Below, in pieces: positions 55,979 to 63,303 of a stretch of DNA of 64,000 nt; position 1 is the stretch's first letter; every line of letters starts with the position of its first letter. The position numbers and the translations under genes were made by a program. Below the pieces are notes generated by a model, which was not told the DNA's origin, ran no database searches, and saw only the letters and a list, made by a program, of their open reading frames with translations. The stretch lies in assembly GCA_963803375.1 (NCBI GenBank), contig CAWDMB010000008.1, positions 186,001-250,000 of the forward strand. Reading direction: 5' to 3'. The DNA is from JAOPZW01 sp963803375. Lineage in GTDB: Bacteria > Actinomycetota > Thermoleophilia > Solirubrobacterales > Solirubrobacteraceae.

Positions 55979-58558
55979 TCAGTCGCCGCCGTGTGCTCTG
56001 ACCCCGGGCCTGCCGACCTCGATCGAGTACTTCGACGGCGAGGTGAGGACGGTCGGGTTCTCGATCCGCCCGAGGCGGCTCATGAGCTTGGCCCATTGCC
56101 CCGGCTTGAGAATCGCCTCGAGCTGGGCGCCGAGCCTTGCGTTCGTGCCGAACAGCGGGCGGAAGCCGACGTGGATGTGGTCGTCGTGGTCGGGCAGCGC
56201 GAGCGTGTTGTCCACGCCCTCGAAGGCCATCAGCGAGATGATCTGGTGGGGCTTCATCGTGCCCTGGAGCGTCAGCAGCCGGCGGACCGTGGTGTCCGTG
56301 ATCGAGCCCGCGCCCTGATGGCCGAGGATCGGGACGCCGTTGATGGCCGCGATGTCGACGGCGCTGCCCGAGGAGTGCTCGGAGACGTTGCCCGAGCTCG
56401 TGTAGAAGCCGTGGCCGCAGGTCAGCGAGGAGACCGTCGGCTTCAGCCCGCTCGACGCGAGGAACTCGAGCGTGGCAAGCACGCGGCGGTCGATCTCGCC
56501 CGAGCGGATGTCCCGCCGCCCGCACGCGTAGACGTCGATGCGATCGTCGGCGAGGACGCGCTGCTGGAGCGCCTCCTTGCTCATGAGCAGGATCTGGCCG
56601 ATCGACGGGTTGCCGGCGTCGGCGCCGGCGAGCGCGGTGGCGCCCGCGGCGCGGTAGACGGCGGTCGAGGCCAGCAGCTTCCAGCCGTCGAGGATCGGCT
56701 TGGGGTCGATCCGCGGCGCGCCGCGCCCGGCGGGGCGGATCTCGAAGCGCACGTGCGGGCGGACATCGGGCTCGAGGGCGCCGATGCGCCCGAGGACGGT
56801 GCCGGCGATGACCTTGGCGCCCCGCTTGAGCGGCCGGAGCACGACGTCGCGCGGCCCGAGCCCGTAGACCTGCGTGAAGTACGCCTTGAGGTCGTCCGGC
56901 CCGAGCGCGTCGGTCGCGGTGTCGAGCTGGCGGCGCCCGCCCGCCCGGTAGGCCAGCGGACGCGCCGGGTGGGCGAAGAGGCGCTCCTTGCGGACCTTCG
57001 GCGCGGTGACCCTCGCGCGGCGGTGGTCGCGGCGGGCGGTCGCGGCGGCGCGCGCCGGCTGGCGGCCCGCGCTCGCCGGCGCCGTCGGGCGCGGATCGAC
57101 CTTCGGCAGGCGCAGCTCGGCGCGCACCTGGCCGTCGCTGACGCTGCGGTCGCGGGGCACGGGGTAGGCCGCCGCGAGCGTCTCGAGGCCGCCGTAGGTG
57201 TAGGTGTTGCCGTATACGTCGCGCAGCTGCACGTAGCGCCCGAGCCGCGTCGAGGTCCCCATCCGCACGATCCGACCGTCCTGGGTGGCGACGACGGGAG
57301 CGCCGTCCTTCGCGAAGATGTCGATCGCGTCGCGCGCGGAGGACTCGACCGGCACGGCGGCGTTAGCGCCGCGCGTCACGCGCCTGCGCGTGTCGCCCGC
57401 GGTCAGGCCGTCGGCGTAGCGCGGGCGCTTGGCGAAGACCGGGAAGTGACCCTGCGTGAGGCCGCTCAGGGAGCCGACGAGGTCGGCGGGCAGGCTGCCG
57501 ATGAGCCGCGCGCGCACGAGCACGGAGTCGACGTACCAGTCGGCGTGGTTGTAGGCGAAGACCGCGCGGGCGACGTCCTGGTCGGCGCGCGCGGCCTTGA
57601 GGTAGCGGGCGGCGGCGAAGATCGCGTCGACCGGGCTGTAGGGGTCCTTGCGCCCGTCGCGGTTGGCGTCGACGCCGTACTGCGCCCACGTCGAGGGCAG
57701 GAACTGCATCCATCCGACGGCGCCCGCGCTCGAGACGTTCAGGTTGCGCCCGTAGTCCGTCTCGATCTCGTTGATCGCGGCGAGGATCTCCCAGCGCACG
57801 CCGTACTCGATGCCGGCCGCCTGGTAGATCGGCAGCAGGAAGGGCGGGATCCGGAAGCTGTCGATGAAGAAGTTCGGCACGCCGACGGGCGCGGGGCTGG
57901 GCAGGCCGAGGCCGAGCCCGAGCCCCGTGTCGGCCGGCGCGGGCGCGGTCGGGGCGGGCGGGGCCGGGGCGGGCGGAACGTTGGCCTTGGCCCCGGCCTT
58001 GCGCTCGGCCTTGGACTTGGCCTTGGCCCTGGCGCGCTCCTTCGCCCGCGCCCGCTCGGCCGTGACCCTGGCCTTCCGCTTCGCCGAGGCGATCGCCTCG
58101 GCCTTTGCCTCGTCGCGGCGGCGGCGGCGCTCGGCCGCCGTGGCCGCGTCCTCGATCGCCGACCCGTCCCGCGCCCGAGCCTCGACGTCGCCCTGAGGCT
58201 TGTCGGCATTCTTGGCCTTCGGCTTCGCGTCGGCCTTGGCGGGCGCCTGGTCCTCTTGGGGGGCGTGCGGCGTCGGCGCGGTGGTGGGAGCGGGCTCGGG
58301 GGTCGGCGCGGGCGGCGGCTCGGCGGCCGGCGGCGTCACGTCCTGGACGGAGGCGATCGGCTGCGTGACCCCGGGGAGCTTGATCTGGTCGACCGGCGTT
58401 CCCGGCGGGACGTCGACCGTGACCGTGAGCTGCCGGCCGCCGACGAGCGTCACCAGCAGGGTGCGCTGCTCCGCGGAGGCGGACACGACCGAGCCTCCGA
58501 AGGTCGCCACGAAGATCCCGGCGACGGCAAGGGCGATGAGCAGCTTGCGCGTGGTCAT
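55979..58558 (-). CDS. Exported three-domain cell-wall hydrolase: lytic transglycosylase, degenerate M23-like and LAS/M15-like domains
   Basis: This 859-residue exported protein has a signal peptide (LLIALAVAGIFVATFGGSVV) and a small beta segment, then a long Ala/Lys/Pro linker (about 75-225). An SLT-type transglycosylase follows (about 228-370; NEIETDYGRN with the catalytic Glu, SAGAVGWMQFLPSTW, ARYLKAARADQDVARAVFAY). A split M23-like region (about 395-625; DAIDIFAKDGAPVVATQDGR and PHVRFEIRPAG) lacks the first zinc His and has HVR instead of HxH. The end (about 640-815) has SEHSSGSAVDIAAING and DHDDHIHVGF, the HxxxxxxD and HxH pattern of LAS metallopeptidases. It probably cuts both glycan and peptide bonds of peptidoglycan. 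Confidence 0.85.
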   Translation of the reverse strand: MTTRKLLIALAVAGIFVATFGGSVVSASAEQRTLLVTLVGGRQLTVTVDVPPGTPVDQIKLPGVTQPIASVQDVTPPAAEPPPAPTPEPAPTTAPTPHAPQEDQAPAKADAKPKAKNADKPQGDVEARARDGSAIEDAATAAERRRRRDEAKAEAIASAKRKARVTAERARAKERARAKAKSKAERKAGAKANVPPAPAPPAPTAPAPADTGLGLGLGLPSPAPVGVPNFFIDSFRIPPFLLPIYQAAGIEYGVRWEILAAINEIETDYGRNLNVSSAGAVGWMQFLPSTWAQYGVDANRDGRKDPYSPVDAIFAAARYLKAARADQDVARAVFAYNHADWYVDSVLVRARLIGSLPADLVGSLSGLTQGHFPVFAKRPRYADGLTAGDTRRRVTRGANAAVPVESSARDAIDIFAKDGAPVVATQDGRIVRMGTSTRLGRYVQLRDVYGNTYTYGGLETLAAAYPVPRDRSVSDGQVRAELRLPKVDPRPTAPASAGRQPARAAATARRDHRRARVTAPKVRKERLFAHPARPLAYRAGGRRQLDTATDALGPDDLKAYFTQVYGLGPRDVVLRPLKRGAKVIAGTVLGRIGALEPDVRPHVRFEIRPAGRGAPRIDPKPILDGWKLLASTAVYRAAGATALAGADAGNPSIGQILLMSKEALQQRVLADDRIDVYACGRRDIRSGEIDRRVLATLEFLASSGLKPTVSSLTCGHGFYTSSGNVSEHSSGSAVDIAAINGVPILGHQGAGSITDTTVRRLLTLQGTMKPHQIISLMAFEGVDNTLALPDHDDHIHVGFRPLFGTNARLGAQLEAILKPGQWAKLMSRLGRIENPTVLTSPSKYSIEVGRPGVRAHGGD

Positions 58559-58616
58559 GCTGGGGCCGCGGGCTCCTCCCATCGCGGTGCGACCCACGAG
58601 CAGCCTCGGCCCGCGC

Positions 58617-58622
58617 ACCCTA
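58617..58622 (-). promoter_or_regulatory. Candidate -10 box (TAGGGT) for the wall hydrolase gene
   Basis: TAGGGT on the minus strand lies 58 nt upstream of ATG 58558, leaving a leader that contains GGGAGGAG rather far from the start. The rest of the divergent gap (58559-58813) is GC-rich and holds no gene. Confidence 0.3.
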
Positions 58623-58800
58623 CCATGGCCGTCACGGGGCACGCGCCGGACGGTAGTGCGTCCGCGGGTCGCGGGCAACGCGCGACCCCCTCCGTCGCGT
58701 CAGGTCCTCGCGGTGCGCGCGGACGCGCGACGGCCGTGGCTCAGGCTCGATCACAGGTCGAGGAATGCGCCCGGGCAGGTCCGGCCCTGGACGCCTCCGC

Positions 58801-58806
58801 TAGCGT
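58801..58806 (+). promoter_or_regulatory. Candidate leaderless -10 box (TAGCGT)
   Basis: TAGCGT ends 7 nt before ATG 58814, with the same box and nearly the same distance as at 52335-52340. Confidence 0.45.
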
Positions 58807-58813
58807 TGGCGCC

Positions 58814-59266
58814 ATGACCGATGACACCTCTGCCGGCCTGCGCGAGCGCCTCACGCGCTCGGGTGAGGACACCCTCGGCAAGCTCGCTCAGGAGCTGCTC
58901 GAGAACCCGCTCGTGTCCGGGGCCCTCGCCCGTGCCTTCGAGGCCCGCGAGAAGGCCTCGCAGGCCCAGGAGGTCGCCATGGGGGCGCTCAACCTGCCCT
59001 CGGCCGCCGACGTGGAACGTCTCACCCGTCGCGTGCGCTCGCTCTCGCAGCGCCTCGAGGGGATCGAGGACGGCGTCGACCGCCTGGACGAGCGCCTCGC
59101 CGGCCTGCAGGGCAGCGCGGGGCTCGAGGCCCGGCTCGCGGCGATCGAGGGGCAGCTCGTCGTCGTCGCGGACGAGCTCGCGAGGATCCAGCCGGGCCGG
59201 CCCAGCGAGAAGGCCAAACCGCGCCGCAGCAGCCAAACGGCTCGCAGCAAGCCCGCTACGGGCTGA
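58814..59266 (+). CDS. Coiled-coil, phasin-like small protein
   Basis: This 150-residue helical protein has a first half that reads LAQELLENPLVSGALARAFE then REKASQAQEVAMGALNLPSA, followed by a heptad-rich segment VERLTRRVRSLSQRLEGIED. It ends in a basic Lys/Arg/Ser/Thr tail. This resembles phasins and PhaF-like granule-associated proteins, in which an amphipathic helix is followed by a basic DNA-binding tail. No PHA synthase is in the window, so the assignment is tentative. Confidence 0.6.
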   Translation: MTDDTSAGLRERLTRSGEDTLGKLAQELLENPLVSGALARAFEAREKASQAQEVAMGALNLPSAADVERLTRRVRSLSQRLEGIEDGVDRLDERLAGLQGSAGLEARLAAIEGQLVVVADELARIQPGRPSEKAKPRRSSQTARSKPATG

Positions 59267-59361
59267 GCGCGCGGCGCGAGCGCCTGGCCTGGATCGTCGG
59301 GCGGCAGCGCGCGCTCGGCGAGCTCAGCGGTCGGGCACAGGTATGCCACCGCGCGCGAGGA

Positions 59362-59367
59362 TAGACT
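59362..59367 (+). promoter_or_regulatory. Candidate -10 box (TAGACT)
   Basis: TAGACT ends 10 nt before ATG 59378 in the 111-bp gap between the two coiled-coil genes. Confidence 0.4.
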
Positions 59368-59377
59368 CCGTCACGTC

Positions 59378-59740
59378 ATGGCCAAGAAGAAGACTTCCTC
59401 CAAGGCGGACAAGCAGAGCCGCTCCGACGGCGTCCGCGCAGCGGCCGCGCAGGCGATCGAGGCGACCGCCGGCCAGGCGGCCGCGTCGCGCGACCGGGCG
59501 CAGCAGCTCGCCGACGACCTCGCCCACGTGGCCAACCGCGTGCGCGAGGCGCTCGACGACCTGCGCCCCCCGACCGGCGACGAGGTGCGCTCGCTGCGCG
59601 AGCACATCGACGGCCTCGAGGCGCGCGTGGCCGAGCTCGAGCGCAAGCGGCCCGCGACGACGCGCCGGCGCACGACGCCCGCCGCGAGGGCGCCGGCCAA
59701 GCGCCCGGCCGCCGGGCGCGCGCCGCGCGCCGCGTCCTGA
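59378..59740 (+). CDS. Coiled-coil protein with basic Ala/Pro/Arg tail (PhaF/histone-like)
   Basis: This 120-residue protein starts with AKKKTSSKADKQSRSDG, has a helical middle (AAAQAIEATAGQAAASRDRA, then LREHIDGLEARVAELERK) and ends in a tail built from TTRRR, AARAPAKRPAAGR-type repeats. Such tails bind DNA in PhaF and H1-like proteins. It probably partners the preceding coiled-coil protein. An SCP2-like gene starts 15 bp later. Confidence 0.6.
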   Translation: MAKKKTSSKADKQSRSDGVRAAAAQAIEATAGQAAASRDRAQQLADDLAHVANRVREALDDLRPPTGDEVRSLREHIDGLEARVAELERKRPATTRRRTTPAARAPAKRPAAGRAPRAAS

Positions 59741-59755
59741 CCGCGGGGCGCGCCG

Positions 59756-60181
59756 GTGGCCCCGCAGTTCGCCTCGTCGAAGGAGTACCGCGAGGTCCAG
59801 GACCGGATCTTCGGGCTCATGGACACCGATCCGGACCTCGGGCCGAAGCTCCGCGACGCGGATGTCCCGCAGCGCTTCGAGATCACCGACCTCGATCTCG
59901 TCGTCAACATCCGGGCGGCCCGGGCGACCGAGCGCGGCAACCTCCACTGGGAGTGGACCGACGACATCGACTGGGAGCCGAAGGTGCGGCTGACGATGTC
60001 GTCGGAGACGGCCAACCGCTACTGGCAGGGCAAGGAGAACGTGGCGATCGCGATCGCCCGGCGGAGGCTGAAGCTCTCCGGGGACGCGAGGGCCGCGCTC
60101 GCGCTCGTCCCGGTGGTCAAGCCGATCCACGAGCGGTGGCGCGAGGTCGTCGCGGCCGAGTTCCCGCATCTGAAGGTTTGA
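59756..60181 (+). CDS. SCP2 sterol/lipid-binding-like protein
   Basis: This 141-residue cytoplasmic protein of the SCP2 type shows an N-terminal helix and strands (LDLVVNIRAARATERGNLHW), VRLTMSSETANRYWQGKENV and the typical RRRLKLSGDARAALALVPVV, where a GD turn follows the last strand. It starts at GTG 59756. SCP2 folds carry hydrophobic ligands, in line with the lipid genes elsewhere in the window. Its ligand is unknown. Confidence 0.75.
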   Translation: MAPQFASSKEYREVQDRIFGLMDTDPDLGPKLRDADVPQRFEITDLDLVVNIRAARATERGNLHWEWTDDIDWEPKVRLTMSSETANRYWQGKENVAIAIARRRLKLSGDARAALALVPVVKPIHERWREVVAAEFPHLKV

Positions 60182-60197
60182 CCGGCAACGGTTGACG

Positions 60198-60227
60198 TTG
60201 ACAGGCATCGGGCGCCGCGCGTATGAC
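60198..60227 (+). promoter_or_regulatory. Sigma-70-type promoter (TTGACA-N18-TATGAC) before a structured leader
   Basis: TTGACA (60198-60203) and TATGAC (60222-60227) are 18 bp apart. Transcription would start near 60234, about 150 nt before the cyclase gene, unlike the many leaderless genes nearby. Confidence 0.6.
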
Positions 60228-60233
60228 TTCGGC

Positions 60234-60386
60234 ACCGAAACAGGCACAAGGCCGAGCAGTGGGTGGCTCGCCACCCGCAAGGCGCCGCCGTCGAGACGTG
60301 CGCCGTCGGCCGACGTCGCGGGACGATAAGCCCGCGAGCGGCGGGAGCCTCGCAAGAGGCCCCGCCGCTTCACTTCCGGGGAACCC
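60234..60386 (+). ncRNA. Highly structured 5' leader, candidate cis-regulatory RNA
   Basis: Three strong hairpins can be drawn. GGGTGG-CTCG-CCACCC lies near 60261-60276. CGCGGG pairs with CCCGCG around ACGATAAG near 60323-60342. A two-tier stem follows near 60345-60374: GCGGCGG pairs with CCGCCGC and encloses GCCTC-GCAA-GAGGC, which has a GNRA tetraloop. Linkers between them contain AGGCACAAGGCC and CACCCGCAAGGCG. It does not match a riboswitch class I can name with confidence. Position directly before a MerR-cyclase gene suggests control of that gene. Confidence 0.45.
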
Positions 60387-61580
60387 GTGGCTGCGGGTAT
60401 GAGCCTCGACGAGGCGGCGCGTCATGCGGGCGTCGCCCCGAGCACGCTGCGCCGCTGGGCGCGCGACGGGCTCGTGCCACGGTCCGACGACGGGACCTGG
60501 CCGCCCGCCGCCGTGGCCCATGCCCGGATCGTCGCCCGGCTGCGCGAGCGCGGGCGCTCCGTGGCCGAGATCCGGAAGGCCACGCGCTCCGGCCGCCTGG
60601 CGGTCGGCTACCTCGACGACCTCATGCCCCCCGGCGACGCCGTCGGGCACATCACGCTCGCCGAGGCCGCGCGCCGGACCGGCCTGGACTCGGCGCTGAT
60701 CGGGCGCGTGTACCTCTCGCTCGGCTTCAGCACCGACGCGCTCGAGCGGATCTCCGAGAGCGACCTCGTCCTGCTCGACTATCTCGCCGCGGTCGTCGAG
60801 GCCGGGCTGCCGCTCGAGGCGCTCCTGCAACTCGCGCGCGTCTACGGTCAGGCGCTGGCGCAGATGGCCGATGCCGAGGTCCGCCTCTTCCGCCTCTACG
60901 TCCACGAGCCGCTCCTGCGCGACGGGGTGCCTGGCCTCGAGGTCGCCGAGGAGCTCGAGGGCCTGGCCCGGGCGCTGCTGCCGCTCACGTCGCCGATCAT
61001 GGACCACGTCCACCGGCGCTTCCTCGCGCACTTCGTCGAGCAGGACGTCGTCGGCCATCTCGAGAACGACCTCGAGGGCTCGCCGCTCGACCTCGGGCGG
61101 GTGCGCGTGGCCCTCGCCTTCGCCGACCTCACCGGGTACACGCGGCTGACCGAGGAGGAGGGCGAGGAGGAGGCGGTGAGCGCCGTCGAGCGGTTCACCG
61201 AGCTCGTCGAGGTCACGCTGCCCGATGACGCGCGAGTCGTGAAGACGATCGGCGACGAGGTCATGGTCGTCGGCTCGGACCCCGGCGCGCTCGTGGACTG
61301 GGCGGTCGGCTTCCAGGAGCTGTACGAAGGCCGTCCGCTGCCGCGCATCGGCCTTCATCACGGCAGCGTGCTCTACCGCGACGGTGACTTCTACGGACGC
61401 GAGGTCAACCTCGCCTCGCGCGTCGTGGCGCGTGCCGCGGGCGGCGAGGTCGTCGTCACGCGCCCCCTCGTCGATGCGGCCGGCCGGCACCTCGAGTTCG
61501 AGGCGATCGGCGAGGTGCGCCTCAAGGGCTTCGCGCACGGCACCGAGCTGTTCCTCGCGCGCACCGCGGAGGAGGCCTGA
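60387..61580 (+). CDS. MerR-type HTH fused to a class III adenylate/guanylate cyclase domain
   Basis: This 397-residue protein has an N-terminal MerR-like helix-turn-helix (LDEAARHAGVAPSTLRRWAR, about 6-30) with a second HTH-like segment near residue 90 (ITLAEAARRTGLDSALIGRV). The C-terminal cyclase domain (about 235-395) has both metal Asp residues (AFADLTGYTRLTEEEG and KTIGDEVMVV) and the transition-state Asn and Arg in REVNLASRV, so it should be active. ATP or GTP specificity is not decided. GTG 60387 and ATG 60399 are both possible starts. It is probably a cytoplasmic sensor that couples DNA or ligand binding to cyclic-nucleotide synthesis. Confidence 0.85.
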   Translation: MAAGMSLDEAARHAGVAPSTLRRWARDGLVPRSDDGTWPPAAVAHARIVARLRERGRSVAEIRKATRSGRLAVGYLDDLMPPGDAVGHITLAEAARRTGLDSALIGRVYLSLGFSTDALERISESDLVLLDYLAAVVEAGLPLEALLQLARVYGQALAQMADAEVRLFRLYVHEPLLRDGVPGLEVAEELEGLARALLPLTSPIMDHVHRRFLAHFVEQDVVGHLENDLEGSPLDLGRVRVALAFADLTGYTRLTEEEGEEEAVSAVERFTELVEVTLPDDARVVKTIGDEVMVVGSDPGALVDWAVGFQELYEGRPLPRIGLHHGSVLYRDGDFYGREVNLASRVVARAAGGEVVVTRPLVDAAGRHLEFEAIGEVRLKGFAHGTELFLARTAEEA

Positions 61581-61597
61581 CCGAGCTCCTCGAGCGC

Positions 61598-62494
61598 GTG
61601 CGGTCGACGGGCCTGCTGCCCCCGGGCGAGCCCGTGCTCGTGATGCTCTCCGGGGGCCGCGACTCGGTCTGCCTGCTCGACGTGGCCATGCGGCTCGGCG
61701 CCCGCACGCGGGCGCTGCACGTCAACTTCGGCCTGCGTCCCGAGGCCGACGGCGACGAGTCCCACTGCGCCGCCCTGTGCCTGCGCCTCGGCGTCGCGCT
61801 CGAGGTCGAGCGCGCCCACCGGCCGCCGGATGCGCCGGGCAACCTCCAGGCGTGGGCGCGCGACGTGCGCCTGGCCGCGGCGGCGCGCCGCGGCGGGACC
61901 GTCGCCGTCGCGCACACCGCGACCGACCAGGCCGAGACGGTGCTGCTGCGGCTCGCCGCCTCGCCCGGGCGCCGGGCGCTCCTGGGCATGGCGGAGCGCT
62001 CGGGCCAGCTAGTGCGGCCGCTGCTGGGCGTCTCCCGTGCCGAGACCGCCAGCTGGTGCGCAGAGCACGGCCTGGCCTGGCGGGATGACGCCTCCAACGC
62101 CGACCAGGCCTTTGCCCGAGCGCGCGTACGCGCGACGCTCGTGCCGGCGCTGCGCGCGGTCGACGGGCGCGCCGAGGCGAACATCGTCCGCACGGCCGCG
62201 CTCCTGCGCGACGAGGCGGACGTGCTCGACGTGGTCGTCGACACGGCCCTCGCCGGCCGCGATCGGATCGCGCTCGCGCGGCTCGAGGCGCTCCCGACCG
62301 CGCTCGGGCGCCTCGTCGTGCGCCGTCTCGCCGAGGCGGCCACGGGGCGGCTGTGCGGGCGGGCGGGCGCGCGCCTGCCCGAGCTCCTGCGCCTGCGCGC
62401 GGGGGCGCTCGACGTCGGCGACGGAGCGCGGGCGGTCGTCGAGGACGGCGTGCTGCGCTTCGAGCGCACGCCGCCGCTGCCCGCGGCGCGCTAG
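61598..62494 (+). CDS. tilS: tRNA(Ile)-lysidine synthase TilS
   Basis: This 298-residue (or 305 from an upstream CTG) N-type ATP pyrophosphatase modifies C34 of tRNA(Ile2) to lysidine, so that AUA is read correctly. The PP-loop is VLVMLSGGRDSVCLLDVA (about residues 11-28), followed by LHVNFGLRPEADGDE, VAVAHTATDQAETVLLRLA and LVRPLLGVSRAE. GTG 61598 is the first standard start; a CTG at 61577 overlaps the cyclase stop in the CTGA manner and would restore the usual N-terminus (TELLERV). It heads the conserved tilS-hpt-ftsH block. Confidence 0.9.
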   Translation: MRSTGLLPPGEPVLVMLSGGRDSVCLLDVAMRLGARTRALHVNFGLRPEADGDESHCAALCLRLGVALEVERAHRPPDAPGNLQAWARDVRLAAAARRGGTVAVAHTATDQAETVLLRLAASPGRRALLGMAERSGQLVRPLLGVSRAETASWCAEHGLAWRDDASNADQAFARARVRATLVPALRAVDGRAEANIVRTAALLRDEADVLDVVVDTALAGRDRIALARLEALPTALGRLVVRRLAEAATGRLCGRAGARLPELLRLRAGALDVGDGARAVVEDGVLRFERTPPLPAAR

Positions 62495-62607
62495 CCCGCG
62501 TTCGCCCGGCGCAGCCGGCGCTCGACGTCGCGGATCGGGCGCGCGAGCGCGCGCCCGCGAGCGCGCGAGCAGCCGGCGCACGGCAGGCCAGTGGCCGCTC
62601 TCGCCAT

Positions 62608-62613
62608 TAGACT
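62608..62613 (+). promoter_or_regulatory. Candidate -10 box (TAGACT) for hpt
   Basis: TAGACT ends 10 nt before ATG 62624. The 129-bp gap after tilS otherwise holds GC-rich dyads only. Confidence 0.4.
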
Positions 62614-62623
62614 TCCGCGCCCG

Positions 62624-63199
62624 ATGCGGGATCCCAGCATTGGCGAGATCCTCGTTCAGCCCGCCGACCTCAAGCAGCGCGTGCGCGCCCTGGGCGAGGA
62701 GGTCACGGCCGAGTACGGGGGCCGCGACCTGTTCCTCATCGGCGTCCTCAAGGGGGCCGTGTTCTTCCTCGCGGACCTCATGCGCCACATCGACATCCCG
62801 TGCGAGGTCGACTTCATGGCCGTGTCCTCGTACGGCTCGGCCACCGACTCGAGCGGCGTGGTGCGGATCCTCAAGGACCTCGACACACCGATCGAGGGGC
62901 GCGACGTGCTGATCGTCGAGGACATCGTCGACTCGGGCCTGACCCTCCAGTACCTGATGCGCAACCTCGGCGCCCGCGACCCGGCGTCGCTCGAGGTCTG
63001 CGCGCTGCTCACCAAGCCCGAGCGGCGCAAGGTCGAGCTGCCGATCCGCTTCGTCGGCTTCGAGATCCCCGATCGCTTCGCGATCGGCTACGGCCTGGAC
63101 TTCGCCGAGCGCTTCCGCAACCTCCCCTATGTGGCGACGCTGCAGGACGTCGGTGATCGCGACGCGACGGAGGCATCCGCGCCGCCCGCGCCGACGTAG
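62624..63199 (+). CDS. hpt: Hypoxanthine-guanine phosphoribosyltransferase
   Basis: This 191-residue purine-salvage enzyme converts hypoxanthine and guanine to IMP and GMP using PRPP. The PRPP loop is VLIVEDIVDSGLTLQYL (about residues 98-114); other hallmarks are GVLKGAVFFLADLMRHI, DFMAVSSYGSATDSSG and the purine-binding FVGFEIPDRFAIGYGLD. Gene order tilS-hpt-ftsH is widely conserved in Gram-positive bacteria, and this supports the call. A hairpin follows its stop. Confidence 0.96.
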   Translation: MRDPSIGEILVQPADLKQRVRALGEEVTAEYGGRDLFLIGVLKGAVFFLADLMRHIDIPCEVDFMAVSSYGSATDSSGVVRILKDLDTPIEGRDVLIVEDIVDSGLTLQYLMRNLGARDPASLEVCALLTKPERRKVELPIRFVGFEIPDRFAIGYGLDFAERFRNLPYVATLQDVGDRDATEASAPPAPT

Positions 63200-63207
63200 A
63201 CCTTTGA

Positions 63208-63224
63208 CCGGGCAAACCGCCCGG
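63208..63224 (+). terminator. Stem-loop between hpt and ftsH
   Basis: CCGGGC (63208-63213) pairs with GCCCGG (63219-63224) around AAACC, 9 bp after the hpt stop. Confidence 0.45.
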
Positions 63225-63243
63225 GCTGCCCGCGACCCCCTGG

Positions 63244-63249
63244 TACCCT
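63244..63249 (+). promoter_or_regulatory. Candidate -10 box (TACCCT) for ftsH
   Basis: TACCCT lies 54 nt upstream of ATG 63304, allowing a leader with GGAGG at 63284-63288. No -35 box is evident. Confidence 0.3.
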
Positions 63250-63303
63250 TGACCGTCGTCTCTGCACTCGTCTCGCCGGGCACGGAGGCCTACTGATTTC
63301 CCC

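Noticed and set aside
60234..60386. Leader considered as a c-di-GMP, ZTP or ydaO riboswitch
   Set aside because: The conserved core sequences of these classes could not be placed in order; only general structure is present.
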